Assembly: GCF_029193885.1 (NCBI RefSeq)
Contig: NZ_JARFVB010000008.1
Span: forward strand, 83,135-147,134
Source of the DNA: Flagellimonas yonaguniensis
Lineage (GTDB): Bacteria > Bacteroidota > Bacteroidia > Flavobacteriales > Flavobacteriaceae
DNA length: 64,000 nucleotides
Reading direction: 5' to 3'
Each line of letters starts with the position of its first letter. Position 1 is the stretch's first letter. Positions 28,499 to 36,009 of the stretch are shown piece after piece. The notes beneath the pieces were generated by a model. That model ran no database searches and was not told the DNA's origin. It saw only the letters and a program-made list of their open reading frames with translations. A program made the translations under genes and the position numbers.

Positions 28499-29080
28499 CT
28501 AATCCTTGATCAGCAAGAATAGTAAGTGAATGTAATCTTTGCCCAGTGTTCTGAGTTTTTTGATGGCACCGGCCAAAATATTTCGCACGGTTTGGTATTT
28601 GATGTTCAAGAGATCGGATATTTCATGGTTATTGAAGTTCTGGAAATATTTCAGGTATACGATTTCCTTTTCCCTTGGACTCAGTTGTTCGATCAGTTTT
28701 TTGACTTCTTTCAGTATGGTCTCGTTTTCAATGGGGTCATCATTATCGATGTTTATTTCTTTGGTGAGATGGAATTCGACCTGTTTACTTTTCTTGGTTT
28801 TTAAAAGCTGGTTCCTAAAACTTTTAAACAAGTAGGTCTTGACTTTTTTTACCTCCCCAATGCTGTTCTTATAATGGAGTATGTTCAAAAAGGTATCGTG
28901 GATGCAATCCTCGACTTCGGTAGGGGGGAGGTATTTTTTCCCAAAATTGTACAGCATTTTATAATGGGTACTGTATAGGGAGCGGAAAGCGTTCATGTCC
29001 CCCTCCAGAAAAAGTTTCCATAAATTTTCTTGCTCGGTGTTTTCGGTAGGGCGTAATTCTCTGGGGGTCAACTTTGCCAT
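28499..29080 (-). CDS. ECF RNA polymerase sigma factor (peptide locus)
   Basis: The protein has 193 residues. Region 2 (about 35-100) contains NAFRSLYSTHYKMLYNFGKK and VEDCIHDTFLNILHY. Region 4 (about 130-180) contains LSPREKEIVYLKYFQNFNNH and EISDLLNIKYQTVRNILAGA. It is the first gene of the minus-strand peptidase locus and the likely partner of FecR at 24465-25685. Two identical 16-bp direct repeats lie 56-103 bp upstream of its start. Confidence 0.93.
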   Translation of the reverse strand: MAKLTPRELRPTENTEQENLWKLFLEGDMNAFRSLYSTHYKMLYNFGKKYLPPTEVEDCIHDTFLNILHYKNSIGEVKKVKTYLFKSFRNQLLKTKKSKQVEFHLTKEINIDNDDPIENETILKEVKKLIEQLSPREKEIVYLKYFQNFNNHEISDLLNIKYQTVRNILAGAIKKLRTLGKDYIHLLFLLIKD

Positions 29081-29135
29081 GCCATCTTTTCTTCCAAAAC
29101 TTCCGGAGAGGTGTTTTTTGATTCAGCACAACGAA

Positions 29136-29183
29136 CTTAACTGTTTTTAAAGAATAAGCATAATAACCTTAACTGTTTTTAAA
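29136..29183 (-). promoter_or_regulatory. Pair of 16-bp direct repeats upstream of the ECF sigma gene
   Basis: CTTAACTGTTTTTAAA occurs at 29136-29151 and again, identical, at 29168-29183 (plus-strand reading). The start-to-start spacing is 32 bp, close to three helical turns. Both lie in the 155-bp gap between the sigma start and the glutaminase stop. The spacing and position suggest a tandem operator for a regulator of the peptidase locus. Confidence 0.5.
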
Positions 29184-29235
29184 CAAAATGTAAAATTACC
29201 ATTGTGTTTTTGGTAAATGTTTCTTCTGAAATGAA

Positions 29236-30162
29236 TTAAAAGATGGAAAGCTCTGTTTCCGTAGTGAACATTTCCAGTGCTTTTATGCCCAGAAGGGAAT
29301 TTCCTTTTTGGTTTAACCCGGGTGACCATGTGGCAATACAGTATTTTTTGGGATGAATCGCTATAATGCCACCTCCCACACCACTTTTAGCAGGTAAGCC
29401 CACATTAAAGGCAAAGCCGCCCACATCATTATAAAAACCACAGGTCAGCATAATGGCGTTCAAACGTTTGGTTTGGGAAGGACTCAAAAACTCTTTGCCA
29501 ACAATGTTCTTTCCTCCGTTCATCAAGAAATAAAATGATTTGGACAACTGTTCGCAGCTCATTCTCAATGAACATTGTAAGTAATAAAAATCCAAAACTT
29601 GCTCTACATCGTTGTGTAGATTATTGAGTGATTTCAGCAAACTGGCAGTTGCATGGTTTCTATGACCGTTTGTTTTTTCCGACTCATATACCTTTTTGTC
29701 ATAATCAATGGAATTGTCATTGCTCAAGTTTCTGACAAAATCCAAAAAGTCTTTTTCGGGATTTTCCAATTGGGAATATAACATATCACAGATAACCAAT
29801 GCACCTGCATTGATAAAGGGGTTGTTGGGTATGCCATTCCCTTTTTCTGTCAAGGATAAAAAATTAAAAGGTTCGTGGGTTGGGTCAACACCGACCCTTT
29901 TCCATAGATCGGCGCCCAATAGTTGCAATGCGTGGGCTAAACTGAGCACTTTGCAAATACTTTGAATGGAAAAGGGGGTGCAAAAATCACCGATACCTAT
30001 GGAAGAATCATCAATTGGCCTTAAATGAATGCCAAAGTGTTTAGGATTTACATTTTCCAACTCTGGAATGTATGAAGCTACTTGCCCCCGATCGACTTCC
30101 TTGTTCAGCTCAATGTAAATATGTTTTAAGACACTTTCGAAATCAACTTGTTTTTTTGACAT
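29236..30162 (-). CDS. glsA: Glutaminase A
   Basis: Hydrolyses L-glutamine to glutamate and ammonia in the cytoplasm. The protein has 308 residues from MSKKQVDFES; two codons upstream is an alternative ATG. The serine-dependent active site is in FCTPFSIQSICKVLSLAHA, with the SxxK motif SICK. Other family blocks are visible: PNNPFINAGALVICDML, NDVGGFAFNVGLPAKSGVGGG and the C-terminal WSPGLNQKGNSLLGIKALE. Length is normal for the family. It is upstream of the sigma gene of the peptidase locus on the same strand. It could feed on glutamine from digested protein, but the gap contains candidate regulatory sites, so co-transcription is uncertain. Confidence 0.95.
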   Translation of the reverse strand: MSKKQVDFESVLKHIYIELNKEVDRGQVASYIPELENVNPKHFGIHLRPIDDSSIGIGDFCTPFSIQSICKVLSLAHALQLLGADLWKRVGVDPTHEPFNFLSLTEKGNGIPNNPFINAGALVICDMLYSQLENPEKDFLDFVRNLSNDNSIDYDKKVYESEKTNGHRNHATASLLKSLNNLHNDVEQVLDFYYLQCSLRMSCEQLSKSFYFLMNGGKNIVGKEFLSPSQTKRLNAIMLTCGFYNDVGGFAFNVGLPAKSGVGGGIIAIHPKKYCIATWSPGLNQKGNSLLGIKALEMFTTETELSIF

Positions 30163-30612
30163 GAGCATTGGGGTTTAAGTTTTCGAAATAGAATCTGTTT
30201 TGATTTAACTTAGAGACAAATTCCATGGAATGTACTATGTCATCTATGTTAAATTTAGCTGATACTTGTTATACTATAATCGTATTGCCCCCACTTGAAT
30301 ATTTCAGGCGCTTGCCCAAGCTATTATATTTTTCCATGTTACTTGCCATTGCATATTCAAAACCTTTAATGTGCTGAAAAGCAAATAGTTTGACTAATGG
30401 AACAAATTCCTTGATATACATGATCCTTTTGGATTGGTCATCTATTTAAAATATAAGAGTTTACCTATTTATGAGCTCAAGATGCAAATTCCCAGGAGTA
30501 AATTAATGTACGTGGCACATTAAATGGATATAGGCAAATTCTAGCAAAGAGGTTAATACGGATGAGAGTCCAAGCAGTGAAATTTAAAAAATCGTCAACC
30601 AAAAAGCCCACT

Positions 30613-30650
30613 ATAATTAAAAAACCCTCGTAAATCCAGTATTTACGAGG
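30613..30650 (-). terminator. Terminator-like hairpin at the edge of a repeat
   Basis: The perfect 11-bp stem CCCTCGTAAAT (30624-30634) pairs with ATTTACGAGGG (30640-30650), and T6 follows on the minus strand. A hairpin with the same core (TAAAT, CAGT-containing loop, ATTTA) occurs at 43411-43439. In both places it is joined to a GTGGAGNCGGAGGCAC segment, so it may belong to the repeat rather than to a host gene. Confidence 0.65.
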
Positions 30651-30654
30651 GTGT

Positions 30655-30722
30655 ATGGTGGAGGCGGAGGCACTACTATAACCTATCGCTCAAAACCCTA
30701 ATAGATATGGGTTTTCCAGCTA
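30655..30722. repeat. Dispersed repeat, copy B (no palindromic tail)
   Basis: Begins GTGGAGGCGGAGGCAC, continues with ACCTATCGCTCAAAACCC, and has an inner stem AAAACCC (30692-30698) with GGGTTTT (30709-30715), then CCAGC. This matches copy D at 43464-43520 in order and spacing. The tail palindrome is missing here, and a different palindromic element follows instead. Confidence 0.6.
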
Positions 30723-30726
30723 TTCA

Positions 30727-30875
30727 TAACGGTATCGGCTCGTAGTTGCGTGGTTTAGCACTCAACTTTGCAAGTACAAACCGAACCTGCCTGCCGGCAG
30801 GCAGGCTGAAAATCCGCGAGGATTTTCAGAAGTAGGCGAGAACAAGCAATTACTTATAGCTATTGTTGTAAAATG
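30727..30875. repeat. Palindromic intergenic element of about 150 bp
   Basis: Contains a perfect 20-bp palindrome (CCTGCCTGCC with its mirror complement, 30786-30805). Directly after it comes a perfect hairpin: CTGAAAATCC 30806-30815, GCGA loop, GGATTTTCAG 30820-30829. Flanking arms (GTAGTTGC near 30738 and GCAATTAC near 30847, pairing with one G-T) suggest one large cruciform. Its layout is like the interspersed palindromic repeats common in Flavobacteriaceae intergenic regions. No protein-coding content. Confidence 0.6.
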
Positions 30876-31042
30876 TTTATTATATATTTAGTTTAATCAG
30901 AATCAATAGTATTTTTGTCTGTTTTTAATTCATCTTGGTTAAGAAGAATAATTAAATATTAACAAGTCATTTTAAGATTGCTGTTTAAAAAAACCATTGT
31001 TTGTAATCATTGGAAACTAATAAAGATTAATTTTAAAGGTGA

Positions 31043-31549
31043 CTATTGTTTATTGAAAACTAAATAATCAATCATTTTCCAATCCATACCATCTTTGCTC
31101 ATTTCATAGGTCATTTTGAAGCTTTTTTCTGATTTTTTCTCGTAAATGAAATGTTCAAATACTAATCCTTGTCCTGGAAAATATCTATCAGCGGATAAAA
31201 TTAGTTTTCCATCGACCCATCCATTGCTTGAGAATCTTTTGTGCCCTTGAAGATTGTTTACAGAGTATGCAACAAATTCCCCGGTACTTCTATCTATTCC
31301 CCAATAGGACAAAGCTTTGTATTTATTTGGAGGTAAATCGGTATGTTCATAACTTAACCAATTGTTGTTAAGAGTCATTTTAAATGTCAAGTTTGCAGAA
31401 ATTTTCTTGCCACTACTGAATTCCCCTTCTCCATACCAATTACCAACAAAAAAGTTAATAAAGTCATCCGTTAGCTTGTGATCTGAGTTTTGGGCATTAA
31501 CAAATGTGAAAGAGCCAATAACAAGTAATAGTATAAAATATTTTTTCAT
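31043..31549 (-). CDS. Secreted protein of unknown function, lipocalin/DUF1579-like
   Basis: The protein has 168 residues with a signal peptide (MKKYFILLLVIGSFTFVNAQ). The mature part has alternating beta strands with FFVGNWYGEGEFSSGKKISA near the start and YEHTDLPP, YWGIDRSTGEFVAYSVNN and WVDGKLILSADRYF further on. This resembles small lipid- or heme-binding beta barrels of the DUF1579/lipocalin-like kind, where a GxW motif opens the first strand. No catalytic residues were identified. The gene stands alone on the minus strand next to the repeat-rich gap. Confidence 0.65.
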   Translation of the reverse strand: MKKYFILLLVIGSFTFVNAQNSDHKLTDDFINFFVGNWYGEGEFSSGKKISANLTFKMTLNNNWLSYEHTDLPPNKYKALSYWGIDRSTGEFVAYSVNNLQGHKRFSSNGWVDGKLILSADRYFPGQGLVFEHFIYEKKSEKSFKMTYEMSKDGMDWKMIDYLVFNKQ

Positions 31550-31639
31550 AATTAGAATAATTAGTTTAATCCAGGTTAGATTTTTGCAATGATATTTGAA
31601 CAGACATTTAGTTGAATTCTTTTTAATGTTTTACAACTT

Positions 31640-31666
31640 TATGCTCACCGAATGGGTAACTTATTA
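31640..31666. repeat. Dispersed repeat, copy C (tail only)
   Basis: Contains TATGCTCACCGAATGGGTAA, the conserved tail palindrome of the family (TCACC-GAATG-GGTAA), preceded by a degenerate TTTTTAATGTTTTACAACTT. No inner stem-loop is preserved. Confidence 0.5.
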
Positions 31667-31700
31667 TGAATTGGTATCCCATTATATGAAAAGCGAAGTA

Positions 31701-32087
31701 TTATATCTCTCTGTTTCCTTTGACCAAGTAATGGAACAATCCGATGATAAGCACAATATGTATTATGGAATTTGGGATTATTCCCATTATTTCTGTAATA
31801 ATTCCCATATAGTAGGCATATACTTCAATAATCAGAAGTCCTAGTTGAATCATGATGATTCCTATAATAACTGCCTTGATTACCCTTGAATAGGACTCAT
31901 TTCTTATAAAGTATACCATTGTACCTATTGCTATCAGTAAAATACCGACTTCACTCATCCAAACATTAGCCTGCGGATTGTTTACAATACCCTTGCTCTT
32001 TAATAATATGGTTGGGAAGCATAAAGCTATTAGGCCGATTACCATTGCTATTACGGCCGATATGGTCAAAAAAGTATTTCTTCTCAT
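31701..32087 (-). CDS. Small membrane protein, four predicted helices
   Basis: The protein has 128 residues from MRRNTFLTIS; an ATG three codons upstream is also possible. Four hydrophobic segments are visible: about 8-28 (ISAVIAMVIGLIALCFP), 43-60 (VGILLIAIGTMVYFI), 70-92 (VIKAVIIGIIMIQLGLLIIE) and 105-120 (IIHIVLIIGLFHYL). The general layout resembles DUF4345-type membrane proteins, one of which is encoded at 34311. Function unknown. An FNR-like box lies about 60 bp upstream. Confidence 0.65.
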   Translation of the reverse strand: MRRNTFLTISAVIAMVIGLIALCFPTILLKSKGIVNNPQANVWMSEVGILLIAIGTMVYFIRNESYSRVIKAVIIGIIMIQLGLLIIEVYAYYMGIITEIMGIIPNSIIHIVLIIGLFHYLVKGNREI

Positions 32088-32145
32088 CTCAATCAAGTTT
32101 TTGGTTTTAATTGTTCAAAATTGATTCTTTTGTTAAAGTATGACA

Positions 32146-32159
32146 TTGATGTAGGTCAA
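32146..32159. promoter_or_regulatory. Crp/Fnr-type box
   Basis: TTGAT-GTAG-GTCAA has the dyad form of an FNR box, with one base off the ideal TTGAT-N4-ATCAA. It overlaps the last codon of the crp/fnr gene and lies about 60 bp upstream of the membrane protein gene at 31701-32087. The same 13-mer, TTGATGTAGGTCA, occurs at 60317. Confidence 0.35.
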
Positions 32160-32818
32160 TAAATAGTACGAGTTGTTCGTTGAATCGACTTTTTTGCCCT
32201 TATGCGACTTAGGTGTTCAGGTGAAATATTAAGATAGCTGGCAATTGTTTTCAATGGTACGCGCTGTAGTAGACCAGGGTAATGTTTTGAAAGATAACAG
32301 TAATTTTCCTCGGCAGAGAAAAGACGGATTCTTTCCATGTTCTGCACCATAGCTATATGGGCATTTTCGAGGGCCAACCTTCCCAAACGTTCAAAACACT
32401 TGTGCCGATCGTACATGGATTGTAAATATGACCTGTTAATGAATAGAATTTCAGAGTCTTCCAATGCTTGGTAAGCTTTTGTACATGGTCTATGGCTAAG
32501 AAAACTATAGTCATCATAGAACAGGCTTTTTTCGAAATAAAAGGCGTGGGTCACCTCTTTGGGACCGAGATACGAATAACTTCTGATCAATCCTGATTGT
32601 AGAAAAACCAAACTATCACAAAATTGGTCTTTCTTCCAAAGATGTTCTCCTTTTGATAAGTTTTTACGTTGTAGTCCTTTTATGAAATCCCTCCACTCCA
32701 AATCATTGATCTTGACCATGCTATCGAGGACCGTTTTTAACTCATAAGTCTCATTCTGTTGTGGTGCTTTCATTGAAAGGGAATTATTTTGATACATTTC
32801 TAAACTGGGCCCATACAT
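32156..32818 (-). CDS. Crp/Fnr-family transcriptional regulator
   Basis: The protein has up to 220 residues; ATG codons at residues 8 and 16 are alternative starts. The cyclic-nucleotide-binding-like beta roll spans about 50-150 (LSKGEHLWKKDQFCDSLVFL, QSGLIRSYSYLG, ALEDSEILFINRSYLQSM). The C-terminal HTH is VPLKTIASYLNISPEHLSRI. No cysteine cluster of the oxygen-sensing FNR type is visible at the N-terminus, so the signal is unknown. The gene is followed by a small membrane protein gene, and a matching dyad box lies between the two. Confidence 0.88.
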   Translation of the reverse strand: MYGPSLEMYQNNSLSMKAPQQNETYELKTVLDSMVKINDLEWRDFIKGLQRKNLSKGEHLWKKDQFCDSLVFLQSGLIRSYSYLGPKEVTHAFYFEKSLFYDDYSFLSHRPCTKAYQALEDSEILFINRSYLQSMYDRHKCFERLGRLALENAHIAMVQNMERIRLFSAEENYCYLSKHYPGLLQRVPLKTIASYLNISPEHLSRIRAKKSIQRTTRTIY

Positions 32819-32885
32819 TCGTTTTTAAGGAGATGATAATGGATTGGGATTTGTTGACCGAGCACTGTTTCATAAAAGGATATGG

Positions 32886-33350
32886 TCAATCATTGTTGAT
32901 TGTTCTATTGCTTCTTGCTTTAGTAAGTTGCAGTCCCGATCGTATGTTGCTAGCGATCAATACAAGGTTGATTGCACCGATTGTCAATTCAATGATCTGC
33001 ACAATCAAAAAAATATGATCAATGCCCTCATAGGTGGCCCGGTAGTACAGAAAAATTGCCAGTAGTATTAAGATTGCACCATTCATGGCGATAAACTTCA
33101 TGCGTAGCATTTTGATCAATATTTTTGGGTCTCTTCTTTTTCCTGCCAATTTCTTTCCGGTCAAGCCTAGTATCGGCATGGAAACAATAAGGATGGGAAG
33201 TCCGTACAATATGCCTTTTTTAACGCGCTGTATGGTATGGTCGTGTCCTATTATTTCAGCAATCAACGAACTGGCAAAAAAAATGGCAATTGTCATTATA
33301 GCGATAACCGTGGCAATAATATGGGCTTTAATCGTTTTGTTTGAATTCAT
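32886..33350 (-). CDS. Membrane protein of unknown function
   Basis: The protein has 154 residues with four predicted membrane helices: about 8-30 (HIIATVIAIMTIAIFFASSL), 48-62 (LYGLPILIVSMPILG), 88-105 (FIAMNGAILILLAIFLYY) and 115-137 (FLIVQIIELTIGAINLVLIA). Helices 1-2 are joined by a basic stretch. Its start overlaps the end of the DinB-like gene by 23 bp, so the two are translationally coupled. No family assignment could be made. Confidence 0.7.
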   Translation of the reverse strand: MNSNKTIKAHIIATVIAIMTIAIFFASSLIAEIIGHDHTIQRVKKGILYGLPILIVSMPILGLTGKKLAGKRRDPKILIKMLRMKFIAMNGAILILLAIFLYYRATYEGIDHIFLIVQIIELTIGAINLVLIASNIRSGLQLTKARSNRTINND

Positions 33351-33867
33351 TTTTTCCTAAATATATTGTTTCGAGTATATTGATATGGTGCAAATTGTGT
33401 CCAGCAATCATAAAACCAAGTGTCTTTGGAGTAAATTCAACTTGGTTCGCAACCCCCTTAAAGTCCAACATTTTGTCGGTCATATTTTTAAAAAGCAAAA
33501 TCGAAGATTCCCTTACACATTTATATTCATTTTTTAAATCATTTAATCCGTAGTTTGTTCCATTGAAGTTGTTTACGTACTCATTTTCGTCAAAACCACA
33601 CAGTGAACTTACATCAAACCTCGAAAATCGTAGGGCACGGTAGGCATATACTCGTTCACAATCGATAATGTGCCTTATAACTTCCTTGGTTGTCCATTTA
33701 TTCAGTGTATATGCATAATTCTCGTTCTCAGGTTCTATGAAACCGAACACCCTATTGGTTTCCCTTGCACTGTACTCCAGCGCATCCATAAGCTGGTCTG
33801 TTGGTATCAGGTCAAAATAAGGGTGGCAATAAATCGGGGCATCCCTATATAATGGATTCCGTGTCAT
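33328..33867 (-). CDS. DinB-family protein
   Basis: The protein has 179 residues, a four-helix bundle of the DinB/YfiT type. The conserved block KWTTKEVIRHIIDCERVYAY carries His66. A second block, FMIAGHNLHHINILETIYLG, carries His157 and His160/161, which together give the usual metal triad. FDENEYVNN is also typical of the family. Members are putative metal-dependent transferases or thiol-related enzymes; the actual reaction is unknown. It overlaps the downstream membrane protein gene. Confidence 0.85.
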   Translation of the reverse strand: MTRNPLYRDAPIYCHPYFDLIPTDQLMDALEYSARETNRVFGFIEPENENYAYTLNKWTTKEVIRHIIDCERVYAYRALRFSRFDVSSLCGFDENEYVNNFNGTNYGLNDLKNEYKCVRESSILLFKNMTDKMLDFKGVANQVEFTPKTLGFMIAGHNLHHINILETIYLGKNEFKQND

Positions 33868-34310
33868 ACAAATTTTTGCTTTTGAATGCGTTGTTCAAAT
33901 TTGCTTTCATTGTGACAAAGTCCACGGTCAAAATGGTTGAACCGCCAATTTTTGAAGATGGGAGATAGAATTTACAGGTTGAAAGTTATTTGGAGCTTAA
34001 TCAATCGATCAAGATGAATGATGATTTCCGGTTCTATCGTAACACGGGATAAAGATGATGTTGAAACTACATTAAGATAAAAGTCTGGTGGTTTCCTGAC
34101 CCATCAATAGGGGTATTGTATATCAACGGTCTCGATTTTGTCAACGCCCCTACCAAAAGTGTCGTATAACTCTGGAATATATCAACGATTAAATTTCAAT
34201 AGGGGAATTGGGCTTTTCAAATAGGAATATGGTCTCTTTAAAAGGGTATTGGTTTAATAATTGCCCCAAAGCCCCCAACTTAACACTAAAGTTTATAACC
34301 ATATCATAAA
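33868..34310. other. Divergent promoter region
   Basis: A 443-bp gap between divergent genes, so it should hold promoters for both sides. It contains two copies of CAATAGGGG (34105 and 34197) and two of ATATCAACG (34120 and 34179) in mirrored order. No RNA gene was recognised. Confidence 0.45.
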
Positions 34311-34709
34311 ATGAACAGAAAAAACCTTCAATTGATAGTTTCATCCATAGTATCTATTACGGTAGGATCGATTTATGGAATTTTTCCACATGTTGTATTT
34401 GCCAGAATAACTGGGTTTGAGATTCAATCTTTGGAATTGTCAAATGTATTTAGGGCGATTATGGGATTGTATATCGCTTTTGGATTCTTTTTTATCGTAG
34501 CGACAAGGAATCCAAAATACTGGGTAACGGCCACTCTGCTAAGTATTCTATTTACAGGGGGGCTTGCCTTTGGGAGAGTTGCAAGTACAATGATCGATGG
34601 TGTGTCCATGATCTTTACCGTGGCTTTGATCATCGAATTCACAATAATGTTCTGGGGCATTGGAAATTTGATAAAGTATGATGGTTCCTTCATGTCCAAC
34701 CCTCAATAA
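34311..34709 (+). CDS. DUF4345-like membrane protein
   Basis: The protein has 132 residues with four membrane helices. The central motif VFRAIMGLYIAFGFFFIVAT followed by ATLLSILFTGGLAFGRVASTMIDG is typical of DUF4345 proteins. No function is established for the family. It is followed 18 bp later by an AraC-type regulator on the same strand, so the two are probably co-transcribed. Confidence 0.78.
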   Translation: MNRKNLQLIVSSIVSITVGSIYGIFPHVVFARITGFEIQSLELSNVFRAIMGLYIAFGFFFIVATRNPKYWVTATLLSILFTGGLAFGRVASTMIDGVSMIFTVALIIEFTIMFWGIGNLIKYDGSFMSNPQ

Positions 34710-34727
34710 AGCAATAATTTTATTCCA

Positions 34728-35441
34728 ATGGATAATATAAGCTTAAGCATAACGGTCTACGGTAAATATTCCCTGTTGTATGCAGTGGGATTCTGGACCT
34801 TGTTTTCCATGTTTTCTTGGCTCAAACATAAGATTGGCAAATTCATTGGTCAGTTTATGTTGTATTTGTTCTTTGCCGTATTGTCTTTCATAACATTTTA
34901 TAGTTTGATTTGGGCAGGGGGAAAGCTGCAAAATCTAATTGTATATAGTGTACTGGTACCTTTCTTATTTTATAGATTGATTGTGTTTTTTCCTTTTTTA
35001 AGACCCAAATGGGTAAGTAGGAGCAAAGATCAATTAACACCTTTAAAAGGGCAGAAGGACATCAAGTATCAAAAAACGGGTTTGTCAAGTGCTTATTCCA
35101 AGGAATTGAAGGAAAGACTAGAGAAACTCATGGAGGTGGAAGGTCTGTTTATGGATCCAGAACTCCGCTTGGATAGGTTGGCTCATCTATTAAATGTTTC
35201 TAGGCACCATGCTTCTCAAGTAATCAATGAGAATTTTGATATGAATTTTAACGACTACATCAACGGTCTAAGAATCCAAGAAGCTAAGAAAAGACTGAAA
35301 TTGGATTTTGCAAATTCTTCCGAGACCATGTCCGACCTTGCTTATTCGTGCGGATTCAACAATAGGGCCTCCTTTTATAGGGCATTTAAAAAAGACACTC
35401 ATCTTACTCCTAAAGAATTTATGCAATCGGCAGGTTCATAG
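34728..35441 (+). CDS. AraC-family regulator with N-terminal membrane helices
   Basis: The protein has 237 residues. The first 85 residues are hydrophobic, with about three helices (LLYAVGFWTLFSMFSW, GQFMLYLFFAVLSFITFYSL, LIVYSVLVPFLFYRLIVFFP). The C-terminal 100 residues are an AraC DNA-binding domain with two HTH units (LRLDRLAHLLNVSRHHASQ and MSDLAYSCGFNNRASFYRAF) and the closing THLTPKEFMQ. A membrane-bound one-component regulator is indicated. It sits 570 bp upstream of the third susC, which has no sigma/FecR of its own, so it is a candidate regulator of that locus. This link is inferred from position. Confidence 0.85.
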   Translation: MDNISLSITVYGKYSLLYAVGFWTLFSMFSWLKHKIGKFIGQFMLYLFFAVLSFITFYSLIWAGGKLQNLIVYSVLVPFLFYRLIVFFPFLRPKWVSRSKDQLTPLKGQKDIKYQKTGLSSAYSKELKERLEKLMEVEGLFMDPELRLDRLAHLLNVSRHHASQVINENFDMNFNDYINGLRIQEAKKRLKLDFANSSETMSDLAYSCGFNNRASFYRAFKKDTHLTPKEFMQSAGS

Positions 35442-36009
35442 GTAAATGGTGTTTTTATTAGTTTCCGATCTTTCAATTTACTCGGACTGCTCTGTAATTT
35501 TTAGCGCCAGTTTTTCTGTCATAGCCTGAATTTTCATGGAAAGTTGCATGCTTGATCGTATCGATGGAGTCTTTTCGAATTGTTCCCATACTTCTATGCT
35601 CTGGATAAGTTGTTTTTTTCGGCATGAATGTTCGGCCCCATGCTCATTGAACATTATCTCTACTTTTCTTTCAAGGTAATTGCAAGCGATATTTTCCAAT
35701 GGTTATTTACTCCAGATTTGTGGTCGACCTTAGGTTGGGAAACTATGCCATTGATCCTCGGCATCAGTATCCATTGGGGTAGGCTAATCTGTATCATATG
35801 TTCGGGAAATGTGTGGAGCCTTATAAGCATAGACAAAATGAGGTATTCCTTTTCCTTGTTTTGCTTTGCATTCCACAAGGTCGGGGTACCCAAATATTGC
35901 TCTTTCGATATTGAGTTTTCATTTTTTCGGAAGTTTTTTGAATTAGGCCCTTAAGCAAGATTTGCTGCCCCGCCTTGATTGGATGCTTTCACTAACTAAA
36001 TCAATTTTT
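35442..36009. other. Intergenic region upstream of the third susC
   Basis: A 568-bp gap. Short overlapping open frames exist on both strands, the longest at about 35478-35699 minus and 35628-35954 plus, but none has a recognisable domain and they overlap each other. The minus-strand frames might be a decayed gene. The right end should carry the susC promoter. Confidence 0.4.

Larger units (their letters stand above)
30169..31042. other. Repeat-rich intergenic region
   Basis: An 870-bp gap without a credible gene. The part at 30169-30600 is AT-rich with nothing recognised and should hold the glutaminase promoter. The part at 30613-30880 holds a perfect hairpin, a member of the dispersed repeat family and a large palindromic element, each listed separately. 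The stretch 30881-31042 is AT-rich spacer. Confidence 0.6.

Noticed and set aside
30655..30700. Possible tRNA 3' end (reverse strand reads ...CCTCCGCCTCCACCA-like)
   Set aside because: No acceptor 5' strand, D arm or anticodon arm can be built, and the T-loop consensus is not met. The segment recurs as part of the dispersed repeat.
35478..35954. Short open frames on both strands before the third susC
   Set aside because: They overlap each other on opposite strands and show no domain. A decayed gene is possible but cannot be supported.
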